A DNA stretch of 64,000 bases from assembly GCA_021292165.1 (NCBI GenBank), contig CM037888.1, positions 34,057,091-34,121,090 of the forward strand, read 5' to 3'. The notes beneath the pieces are model-generated. The model worked only from the letters and a program-made list of their open reading frames with translations. It ran no database searches and was not told the origin of the DNA. Within the stretch, counting starts at the first letter, position 1, and each line of letters starts with the position of its first letter. Shown here in pieces: positions 43,758-52,668 of the stretch. The position numbers and the translations under genes were made by a program. This stretch comes from Shinisaurus crocodilurus. Taxonomy: Eukaryota; Chordata; Lepidosauria; Squamata; Shinisauridae.

Positions 43758-43998
43758 ACTCTGCCTGGTGGGCAGAAGAGCTGGGGCCGTAACTGATGTC
43801 CTGGGGAACTTGAAACAGACCAGCAGGCAGCTTGTGGAGAGGCAGTTAGATTCTGAAACATGAAGACACTACAGCATCGTTTCCAAGTTCCATCAACCAC
43901 ACTGTACAGAGAGGAGGATTATTAACCTTAGGGTTAGTTTCAAATTAATATTGACTTCTGAAGTCAGAATGGAATAAAACTGGAATTTGTATGTAAGA
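43758..43998 (+). other. SPG11: SPG11 3' UTR, proximal form
   Basis: The sequence from the stop codon to about 20 bases past the first AATAAA is unique-looking and free of recognisable repeats. The exact cleavage site is inferred. A longer 3' UTR ending after 44250 is also possible. Confidence 0.6.
43973..43978 (+). terminator. SPG11: SPG11 polyadenylation signal AATAAA
   Basis: A canonical AATAAA lies 216 bp after the SPG11 stop codon and is the first on this strand. It is the most likely cleavage signal. Confidence 0.6.
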
Positions 43999-44244
43999 AC
44001 TTCACATTGGAGACTGACTTTGTCTGGGGATCCTTCTGCTGAAACCAGAAGTTACTTAGAACTACGTTGCAAAAAACTACATCTGATCTTGAAGCTCTGC
44101 ATCTGACCTTCCAGGTCTCAAAATGGTGGGATGTGCTTCAGTGACCTTTTTTCCCTTGTAGTGCAAATAGCCTGAAGGATATGTATATTAGAGGGCCATC
44201 TGCTGTACAAACTACTTTTGTTCAGATCTAACCTTGAACAAAAG

Positions 44245-44250
44245 ATTAAA
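44245..44250 (+). terminator. SPG11: alternative SPG11 polyadenylation signal ATTAAA
   Basis: An ATTAAA variant lies about 490 bp after the stop codon in non-repetitive sequence, just before the DIRS insertion. It could end a longer SPG11 transcript. Confidence 0.35.
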
Positions 44251-44483
44251 GTATCACTATTACAATACCTGATATTCCTGGCTATGGTTAATGTATTTTC
44301 AAAAACATTTCAAACAACAAGTAACATTTCAGGCACAAGTTGAGCCTCAGAAATTGGCGAGCATAATCCAGGTAAGCAGCTCACTTCCCGTTACCCTCAT
44401 GACTCTTGCTGTTCATAAGTAACTCCTACATTTCCACGAAGCTTAGATGAAGCCAGCTTTTAAAAGTTCCTAGTAAATGCTTC

Positions 44484-44645
44484 TTCTTTGTGGTCTCTGT
44501 GCATCACACATATATGGGCTCTCTGCGCCTGCGCGGAGTGCGTTCGGAAGATTCTATAGCTGAGTAGGAGAATCGGGCGGGAGCTCCTCCCCCTCACACA
44601 TGCCCCTAGGTGTGGCTCCCGCCCGATCCCTCAGTTCCTCTTCGA
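44484..44645 (+). repeat. DIRS left inverted terminal repeat
   Basis: GTGGTCTCTGTGCATCACAC, CGTTCGGAAGATTCTATAGC and TGAGTAGGAGAATCGGGCGG match, in reverse complement, the sequence at 50985-51145 with few differences. Confidence 0.93.
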
Positions 44646-45282
44646 CCGCTCTTGCGTATAGTAATTGGGAAGACTCTCTCTTTCTCTATTCATCGAAGCT
44701 GAGTCATTGTTGTCCAAAAAAAAGAAAGGAAAAAAAAGAAATCAGTTTAATTCAGCTAACGGAGAAAACCTAGCCATGGCGCCTCGCGCCCCATTCAGGA
44801 AATGCGTTAAATGCGGGGCAAAGCTCCCTCCAGCCGACGGCCACTCCCTTTGCCTTTTCTGCCTAGGCGAAGGCCACGTGGTCGAGACTTGCCACCACTG
44901 CCAGGCTTTTACCCACCAGGCATGCAAACACAGCTCAAAGCGGGTATCTGGCACAAAGCCCTCTTGGCCGCTGCCGACCCGCCACAGCCAACGACGGCGT
45001 CTCCTTGGCCGAGGACACTGCCCTCACACAGAATCACTGCGGCGTGCCCGTCGACCCCAGGCAAGTCTGTTGAGGCCTCGTTATCCCCTACTATGTCTCA
45101 CAAGACGAAGGATAAGAGCGCTCGCAAACGCAAGCATAAGGACTCCAAAAAGCCAAAAGACTCCTCGTCGGCAAATATACTGACTGATAGGCTGTCACAT
45201 GCCTCGATCGACATGGAACACCAGCCAACCGGCCTACCTCAGCAGCCAAGCCCATCGCCTCGACATCGTCTGCTCGACTTTG

Positions 45283-45371
45283 ACCTAGATTCCTGCATTG
45301 AGCAGGGGGTTGGACTCGATGGCCTTGTAGGCCCCTTCCAACTCTACTTTTCTATGATATGATTCTATGAC
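45283..45371 (+). repeat. 89-bp CR1 3' tail inside DIRS ORF1
   Basis: GATTCCTGCATTGAGCAGGG, GGTTGGACTCGATGGCCTTG and TCTATGATATGATTCTATGA form a severely 5'-truncated CR1 insertion. It interrupts the ORF1 coding sequence. Confidence 0.93.
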
Positions 45372-45499
45372 TCCGAGCAGCTTATAGCTCGATCTCGATC
45401 TCCAACACCGAGACGAGCACCGAGCCCGATAACCGCTCTTGCGTCGGTATCAGAAGGAGAGTCGTCTCCCCCCGGACCGGGGAGCCCCTGGGTGGCTGT

Positions 45500-45532
45500 C
45501 CCCTTCCAACTCTACTTTTCTATGATTCTATG
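45500..45532 (+). repeat. 33-bp CR1 tail inside DIRS ORF1
   Basis: CCCCTTCCAACTCTACTTTT followed by CTATGATTCTATG is just the extreme CR1 3' end. It lies 128 bp after another CR1 tail. Confidence 0.88.
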
Positions 45533-46913
45533 AGGCCAGACACCTCACAGCTGCTGCCAGCCTCACCGCCAGTCCGCTGCCGCTGCCGGCCCCTACCACT
45601 TCTCATGCAGAGGAACAGGGCTACAGATCCCACTCTCTACTACGGGGAGAAGGATCGGTGTGTTCCATCGCATCTACGACCCGATCCCGATATACAGCAT
45701 ATTGCGACGACGTCTACTTCTCCTATTGCAGGGGCAGCTCCCCCTGGTCAGGCCAACGGCACTACCAGTATAGACATTATACTCGGTACCGGGTGGCTTC
45801 TCCACCCCCCCTCCAGTTCCACCAAGGAGATCCTCACAGACCACCACTCCGTGAGCCCCCACAACACCCGGTGGCAGATCGGCCGCTTCCTCCTCCACCG
45901 TGCTCACAGCCCACCCCAGTGCGGAGCCGTTCTCCGTCTTCCACTGACTACAGATCCGACTCGGCCTCGGTCGTCTCACCATCAAACGACTCGACATCAC
46001 CTGATGCTCAGACATCCTCGCAAGCAACCATCTCCCCATCGGAATATCTCGGCTGTTTTACTGAACACATCCAAAAGATGGCTCATACTCTCGGCATCGA
46101 AGTGCAACTCCCAGAACGAAAAGAGTGCGATCCCATATACGATGTGATCACGACCATGGAATCGAACCCGACGATCATTCTTTTCCCCCTTACACTGATG
46201 GATACGGTGAAGGGCAATTGGAAAGCGCCAGCATCCACTCCAGCCACGGCTCGGAGACTGGATTTGATGTACAGGGTGCGTGAAGAGGATGCCAAATTCC
46301 TCTTTACACACCCGACTCCGAACTCCGAACTCTATCGTCGTCGAGTCCTCACTGTCCACCTCGGGGAAGAGCCATTCCACTCCCCCAGATAAAGAGGGAA
46401 AAAAGCTCGATGCCTTCGGTAGGAGGGTCTACGCGTCTAGTTCCCTCGGCCTTCGGGTAGACAGATACCAGGCTACCATGGCCTGGTACCAATTATTCCT
46501 CTGGGAGAAGATCGGAACACTATGCAGCCACCTTCCTGAGGAACAACGGGAATTCGCCAGGATCTTCCAATCCGAGGCTACTAGCATTGCCCGTCTCCAA
46601 CTTAATACCGCGTGACACCAAGCTGACTGCCACAGCAAATCTATGGTTGCAGTGATTGTGCTTCGCCGCCACACATGGCTCCGCTCCACATCCCTGACTC
46701 ATGAAGCGCGGACCAAGATTGAGGACCTCCCCTTCGATGGTGAGGGCCTCTTCCACTCTTCTACAGACGACTCCCTGGACGCTGTTCAGAAGGCTAGGGC
46801 CAACGCCAAGAAGGTGGGCCTGACCCCACCTGTACCGCCCAGAACTTACCCAACACCACAGTATCAGCCATGCCCCGGCAGGTCGAGTGATCGTCGTCCT
46901 CGTCCTGGTGTTA

Positions 46914-47957
46914 AAGTGACGGGAAGTCGCTGGGTGTTTGAAAGGAAAATCTCTCTGAATGGGGAACAAAGTTATAAAGCAAGACTTGTGGTTCAAGGGT
47001 TTTCCCAAGTTAAAGGTTTAAATTATGATGAGGTCTTTGCCCCAATTGCAAAGAGTGATAGTGAGCAACTTGTTCTCTTGAAATCATTAGGTGAAGTGTC
47101 TCATTACCTGGGGGTTCAAGTGCTCAAGGATGACAATGGTAACATATTGTTGAGCCAAAAACATAAAATACTCCCATTGTTAGAGTCTTATGGAATGGCT
47201 GATTGCAAAAGTGTGCAAACCCCAATGACAACAGATTTTTTGCATTCTTCTGAGTCAGAGGAACTTTTCTCTGACAAAGAACGTTATCAATCATTGGTTG
47301 GAAGTCTACTCTATCTTGCACAGTGGTCTAGGCCAGACTTGGCCTTAAGCGCTGGAATTTTGGGTAGATAGGCAGCACAGCCCTCAGTAACAGCTTGGAA
47401 TGCCGCAAAAAGAGTATTACGGTATTTAAAAGGTTCTTTAGACACATGTCTTAAACTGAATTCTAAGAAGGCTGAAGTTCCACAGGTATGGGTGGATTCT
47501 GACTGGGGATGCTGTACACTCACACGGAAATTTGTAAGTGATTTACAATAAAGGTTAGTAATTCACTAATAAGCTGGAAATCGAAAAAGCAGTCCAGTGT
47601 GGCTGTCTCAAGTTGTGAGGCTGAATATACTGCATTAGCACAAGCGTGTGGTGAAATCACATGGTTAATTCAGGTTTTAAAAGACCTAGGCTTACAAGTG
47701 GCATTACCAGTTCATGTGTATTGTGATAATCAAGCCTGCTCTGCAATGGCAAAATCTGAGTGTGTGAAGGGGCTCACAAAGCATATAGCTGTGAAATACT
47801 GCAATGTTCGTGATTATGTGCAGAAAAAGACCATTGAGTTGATCTATTGTCCAACAGAGCAAAATATAGCAGATATGTTTACAAAGCCACTGCCTGGGCC
47901 AAGATTCAAAGAACTATGTTCAGAAATAGGGATGGTGATCTTTAATAAAGGAAAATA
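46914..47957 (+). pseudogene. copia pol remnant (RT ends and RNase H)
   Basis: The first part (to a stop at about 47371) is fused in frame with upstream DIRS codons. A second open part (47599-47957) encodes RNase H, beginning just upstream of SSCEAEY. Between them the frame is broken, for example at the stop after AGILGR. Loss of the RT active site makes it non-functional. Confidence 0.88.
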
Positions 47958-47979
47958 AAAACCCTTTCTGTCTGCGGAC

Positions 47980-47988
47980 AAGGAGGGG
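47980..47988 (+). promoter_or_regulatory. copia polypurine tract
   Basis: AAGGAGGGG directly precedes the TGT that starts the LTR, as expected for plus-strand priming in LTR retrotransposons. Confidence 0.8.
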
Positions 47989-48306
47989 TGTCACAGTATA
48001 ATGTGTCCTTGAGCAGAAAGGCCTGCAGCAGAGCACCTGTGAACAGAAGTTCTGTTTGGGAGTGTAACTTGTTAAAGACGGGCAGTGTGCCCAAGGTCAA
48101 AAACAGAGTGATGAGAGGGGAGGAGTTATATGCTGTAATATTCTCTCCCCACTAGTCTATCTCTATGCTTTTTGTGCCGTGCATGGGGAGCCTTGCACTG
48201 ATTGTATAACTGTAAATTGTAATGAATCTATGCGTGAAGAACCTCAGTAAAAGTTTCTACTGATGAGCTCACGTCTCCTCATTATTCTTCGAGCTTGCAC
48301 ACAACA
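47989..48306 (+). repeat. copia 3' LTR
   Basis: It begins TGTCACAGTATAATGTG after the polypurine tract, and I place its end at ACACAACA, giving TGT...ACA borders. It is about 318 bp. No second LTR is present in the window for comparison, so the right border is uncertain by a few tens of bases. Confidence 0.7.
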
Positions 48307-48338
48307 ACTCCTATCTCTGCAACGTGTGGCGGCATCAG

Positions 48339-49700
48339 AGTTTCGACAGTATGGCCCCGGTATGTGCCCACCTCCGTGCGAAAGGCACATGGATCTACCT
48401 GTACCTGGACGACTGGCTGGTCATCACCTCGTCCAAGGCCCACCTAACAACAGCACTTCGGACAACACTGGCCCTCCTTGACAAACTCGGACTCTGCCTC
48501 AACTCAGCGAAGGCCGTCCTGCAACTGACAAAGAGTATTGAGTTCATAGGTGCTGTATTAGACGCCAATGCTGGCCGGGCCTCCCCCCCCCCTGCATCGT
48601 CTGGCCTCCATTCTCACCCTTGCATCGAGCATCGTCGACAACGTCTCATCCACGGCGAAGTCTGTGCAACGTCTCCTCGGTCTCATGGCGTTGACGATAT
48701 CTGTAGTGCCATTCGCCTGCCTTCGCATGAGGACCCTACAGTCATGGTTCCTAGCCACCTTCGACCCCGAGACACAAGGTCCTCGCACCCGTCTGTGCCT
48801 CCCACCTCGGGTTCGCAACTCAATTCATTGGTGGTTACACAAGCCACACCTCACCCAGGGACTCCCTTTCATGCAACCGGAACCGTCGCTCTCCATCACC
48901 ACGGACGCCTCGCTCACCGGCTGGGGCGCCCATTGCGATGGCCATACCGTTCAGGGCACGTGGACCCACCGGGATGCGAAACGACACATCAACCTGTTAG
49001 AGATGCTGGTAGTTTGGAAGGCTCTCCAGGCCTTCAAGCACCACCTTCGGGGTTACCGCATCCAGGTGATATTGGACAACAGAACGGTTGGTGTACTACA
49101 TTAACAAGGAGGGCGGAACCCAATCTATGCTGGCTCTCACAATGCAACTGCTCCATTGGGCTCTGGACAGAAACATCTCACTGACAGCGATTCACATCGC
49201 AGGCAAGCTAAATATGCTCGCCGATGCGCTCAGTCGCAAGACCCTCAGCCAACACGAATGGCAGCTGGATCATCGGATCCGAGAAGGGCTATTTGCCATC
49301 TGGGGCCATCCACGGATCGACCTCTTTGCGACAGCCCAAAACGCGGCATGCCCACTGTTCTGCAGCCGCAGAGGTTGGGACCCACGCTCCCTCACAGACA
49401 CGTTTCTACTCCGTTGGCACGACGGTCTTCACTACGCCTTCCCGCCAATACCTCTCCTAACGAAGGTCGTTTCCAAACTCGAAACGGACGGGACCGACTG
49501 CATACTGATCGCTCCCTGGTGGCCGAGACAGCCCTGGTTACCGAACCTTCTGGACCTGTCAACAAGGCGAGTACCTACATCTCCCATCGAACCCAACCCT
49601 GCTTACACAACAGTTGGGCTCGATCGTTCACCCATCCCCGCGGACACTCCGCCTCACAGCTTGGCGCATACGGTGACTACCGACCTCGGCCTTTCCGAGG
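48339..49700 (+). pseudogene. DIRS reverse transcriptase and RNase H remnant
   Basis: The sequence resumes just before MAPVCAHLRAKGTWIYLYLD with DWLV, the RT catalytic YLDD block (about 48400-48420). The N-terminal RT half is missing. The RNase H part has TDASLTGWGAHCDG, NLLEMLVVWKAL, LDNRTV and HIAGKLNMLADALSR, then IDLFATAQNAACPLFCSR. Frameshifts near 48585 and 49090 break it. Confidence 0.9.
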
Positions 49701-50701
49701 GGTGACCGCGGTCATCCTTGCAGTGTGCAAACCATCTTCTTGCCGTTCCTACTCCTCCAAGTGGAGAACTTTCCGGCTCTACGCGGCGGCCCAGCACATA
49801 GACCCTCTCTCCTGCCCCGTCTCCTCGGTGCTACAGTACCTACACTCACTGATGTCGCGGGGTCTGTCCTTCTCCTCCATAAAGGTGCACCTGGCAGCTA
49901 TTGCAGCTCACCGCCCGCCCCCTTCCTTGGGGACACTATTCACCGACCCTCTGGTCAAACTTCCTCAAAGGCCTCCACAACCTTCTGCCTCCAGTCCGTT
50001 CCATCGTACCGGGATGGGAGCTCCCTCTGGTCTTCCGTGCTTTGACGAAGCCTCCCTTTGAACCACTGGCTACAGTTGACATGCGCATCCTATCATGGAA
50101 GACGGCATTCCTCGTCGCAATCATGTCTGCCTGCAGGTCAGGAGAACTGTGCGCACTACGGGTGGACCAGCCGTTCCTTGTTTTCCACAGAGACAAGGTC
50201 TTCCTCCGCCCAGACCTTGAGTTCATACCCAAGGTCGTTTTGGACTTCCACCTCGGAAAGGACATCATCCTGCCTGCATTTTTCCCAACCCCATCCTCAC
50301 CAATTGAGTGCACACTCCATATGCTAGACGTCTGCCGCACTCTCGCATTCTACAAGGCCAGGACCCTCTCCTTTCGGACTTCGCAGCGTCTTTTCCTCTG
50401 CTACGGGGGCAGACTTAAGGGCTCCCCAGTCTTGAGTCAACGTTTCGCCACGTGGATTGTTGAAACCATCAAACTTGCCTACGCTGCTTCTGGCCAACAG
50501 CTGCCGGTCCCGGTCCGATCTCACTCCACCCGTGCCCAATCGACCTCTACCGCTTTCGCGAGAGGGGTTCTGATCCCGGACCTTTGCCAAGCGGCCATGT
50601 GGTCCTCACCTTCCACATTTATCCGGCACTACTGTTCGGATGTCAGGGCCAGGGCGACAACTGCATTCGGCAGAGCCGTGTTATCCTCCGTGCTGCAATA
50701 A
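49696..50701 (+). pseudogene. DIRS tyrosine recombinase remnant
   Basis: The N-terminal core-binding part (KPSSCRSYSSKWRTFRLYAA) and the catalytic domain are separated by a frameshift near 49950. Catalytic landmarks are present: SACRSGELCALR (first Arg), HSTRAQST (HxxR) and FIRHYCSDVRA (nucleophilic Tyr). It ends in TAA at 50699-50701. The family inserts a circular DNA copy by recombination and not through an integrase. Confidence 0.92.
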
Positions 50702-50740
50702 GAGGCTCCACCTACCACCTCCGGTAAGACAGCTCATTAC

Positions 50741-50835
50741 TCTGCCCATATGTGTGTGATGCACAGAGACCACGAAAAAGAAGAGGTTGCCTACCTGTAA
50801 CTGTGGTTCTTCGAGTGGTCATCTGTGCATTCACA
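50741..50835 (+). repeat. DIRS internal complementary region
   Basis: The left half (GTGTGATGCACAGAGACCAC) is the reverse complement of the outer left terminal repeat. The right half (GGTTGCCTACCTGTAACT, TTCTTCGAGTGGTCATCTGT) is the reverse complement of the outer right end. They meet at about 50783. Such a region is thought to template circle formation in DIRS replication. Confidence 0.9.
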
Positions 50836-50984
50836 CAACCCACCCTCCGGCCCCTCTGGTGTCGCCTAGCATCTATCTCGCACCCAGGGCCCTGGGTTAG
50901 TTCACTTTCCTCACTTGAGGGCCTCGGCCCCGACCGGGCATCCTGACATAATTTTTTCCCTCGGGTCCGAGGCCACATACAGGG

Positions 50985-51172
50985 TCTCGAGGAACTGAGG
51001 GATTGGGCGGGAGCCGTGCCTAGGGACACGCGTGAGGGGCAGGAGCTCCCGCCCAATTCTCCTACTCAGCTATAGAATCTTCCGAACGCACTCTGCACAG
51101 GTGCAGAGAGCCCATATGTGTGTGAATGCACAGATGACCACTCGAAGAACCAGTTACAGGTAGGCAACCTGT
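50985..51172 (-). repeat. DIRS right inverted terminal repeat and outer extension
   Basis: GCCCAATTCTCCTACTCAGC, TATAGAATCTTCCGAACGCA mirrors the left repeat. The segment after 51118 (ATGCACAGATGACCACTCGA) is complementary to the internal complementary region. Confidence 0.92.
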
Positions 51173-51175
51173 TCT

Positions 51176-52041
51176 TCCTTGCTCTGGCTAAATATGGAGA
51201 GCTGCTGACTGATTGCTTCAGAGTGCTCAAAGGTAAGCTAAAACAGATGTTACTATAGTGAAACGGGTAGTAAATCCCTATAGGTTGGATCCAGATCCAG
51301 TCATACTTGGAGTAGACCCATTGAAGGTTAGTCAATGACTAAGTCTAGATGTGACAGATAGTGGACTTGGCATACAGAAATGTATCAGTTAAATTAGAAT
51401 TATGGGGCCGTTTTCTGTGGGAAGGTGGCTTAATGGAGAGAGGAAAAATAGTGTTTATAAAAATTACTCCGTTTTGCTCTGCGTGGTTTTCTTTGGTAAA
51501 GTGATCCTTACACGAGCAAATCAACAGCATACCTTTCAGGTATGAACATCATTTAATTCTGTGAAGTCCACAAAAATGTACAAACCTGCCTGTGACTGAG
51601 GCACATGTATGGCTAAAAAGAGCCTTTTTAAATCTGCACAAGCACCCATTTACAGGTCTGCTGTAACAGTTCGTGTGCAGAGTGAAAATGGCAGGAAAAC
51701 AAAACTTGGCAACCTCCTCCAGCTTGGTGCTTCTCTTCCCTTGCTTTAAAGACTCCGTCTGTGACGAATGAAAGGTGACTCGTCCTGGGAATACCAAATA
51801 AATAAGGCTTAGTTTTAGGAAAGGCTACTGCTAAAAAACACAAGATGCTCTCTGAAGAGTGCCAAGGCCAGCGAAGGCTAAAGCGTAATGTGCCATCAGC
51901 AAACATGAGCGCTGCAGGCTGTAAGCAGGGAAGCCCCACGTACCCTGTGGATAAGCTAGGCAGTGTGGGTCGTTCATGGAACAACCCATGGTGCGCCCAA
52001 CACGATCGGGCTTGCCGTGGCTGGTTCTGCCCCTCCCCCTC
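51176..52041. other. intergenic sequence after the DIRS element
   Basis: A short fragment of the CTGAGTAAACAT-type hairpin repeat is visible near 51290-51330, and a piece of the AACCCA/GTGGGT family at about 51930-52000. The remainder is unrecognised. Confidence 0.4.
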
Positions 52042-52668
52042 TGTTGCCCGCACCAAAAAGGTGTCCTCTCCCGGCAAAGTGGTGGTCTGTGCCTCAGGTG
52101 TGCCCTGCCCAATAAACACACCGAGGGGAGAAGGGAAACCAACTTTATTTGAGGCCTCAAGTAGGCTCTAGGAGTCTGAGGCTCAAATCAAGAGCCCCGT
52201 TTCAAGTTGTTCTTGGATCTTTTATACAGCATGGGATCAGATACAGGTTTGCATCACATACAGTTGCGTAGAAAAACATTCTCCTTATCATGACCTCTTT
52301 GGTACATACATTTCCTTCTGTTCCCTTTCCAAAGTACAACTCTATCTTGTTCTTTCTCTCAAGACAAACATCAGGCTGACGCTTGCATTTCCCCCCCCCC
52401 ACTTCCCCCTTGCCGCCGCCTCCTTGCCCATCCTTTCCCTGTTCTCTTATCAGCGTCCTTCGTACACACACATTCTTCGCCTCTTCTTGGGCTGCAGCTG
52501 TAAACAAAGCAGCTTGCAACCTTACTTTTTCTTTCTCTTACATCTCAATCCACATGCACACTTTGCAACTTTAGCAAGCAGTTTCACAGAGCAGCAAGAA
52601 AACAAGATTCTTTAGCCAGGCCTAACTAAACATTAGAACAGGGGTACAAATCCACATGGTCTCCAACA
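52042..52668 (-). repeat. solo LTR of a retroviral-type element, antisense
   Basis: Read on the minus strand, the LTR begins TGTTGGAGACC and ends GGGCAACA, so its borders are the 5-bp inverted repeat TGTTG/CAACA. It has a TATAAAA box (plus-strand 52218-52226 region), a downstream AATAAA (about 52147-52152) and a U5-like remainder. No internal coding sequence adjoins it. Flanking duplications are unclear because of G-rich ends. Confidence 0.68.

Larger units (their letters stand above)
44776..46910 (+). pseudogene. DIRS gag-like ORF1 remnant
   Basis: It starts MAPRAPFRKCVKCGAKLPPA and has spaced Cys/His pairs (CVKCG, LCLFCLGEGH, TCHHCQ) like other vertebrate DIRS ORF1 proteins. A Lys-rich segment follows (MSHKTKDKSARKRKHKDSKK), then LFPLTLMDTVKGNW and RRHTWLRSTSL with DLPFDGEGLF, the last two being typical DIRS blocks. 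The frame changes near 44935, 46390 and 46620, and two CR1 tails interrupt it at 45283 and 45500. Confidence 0.85.
46911..48306 (+). mobile_element. Ty1/copia retrotransposon remnant, 5'-truncated, with 3' LTR
   Basis: Coding starts with the copia RT entry block SRWVFERKISLNGEQSYKAR, then FSQVKGLNYDEVFAPIAK. It jumps to VSHYLGVQVLKDDNGNILLS (the RT end) and YQSLVGSLLYLAQWSRPDLA, so the catalytic YVDD region is deleted. The RNase H region has SSCEAEYTALAQACGEITWL, a CDNQ.A block and TEQNIADMFTKPLPGPRFKE. A polypurine tract and an LTR follow. The left LTR, gag, protease and integrase are absent. It is AT-richer than the DIRS host. Confidence 0.92.
44481..51175 (+). mobile_element. DIRS tyrosine-recombinase retrotransposon, degenerate, with copia insert
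   Basis: Order from left: inverted terminal repeat, gag-like region, reverse transcriptase/RNase H region, tyrosine recombinase, internal complementary region, inverted terminal repeat. This is the DIRS plan, which has no LTRs, no integrase and no target duplication. The coding regions contain several frameshifts, so it cannot move by itself. It carries a copia remnant in place of the RT core and two short CR1 tails. It is GC-richer than the flanks and lies about 720 bp after the SPG11 stop. Confidence 0.93.

Noticed and set aside
48300..48340. A copia primer-binding site after the LTR, suggested by GGCATCAGAG
   Set aside because: The resemblance to a tRNA-Met complementary site is partial, and DIRS coding resumes within a few bases. 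It may be chance.
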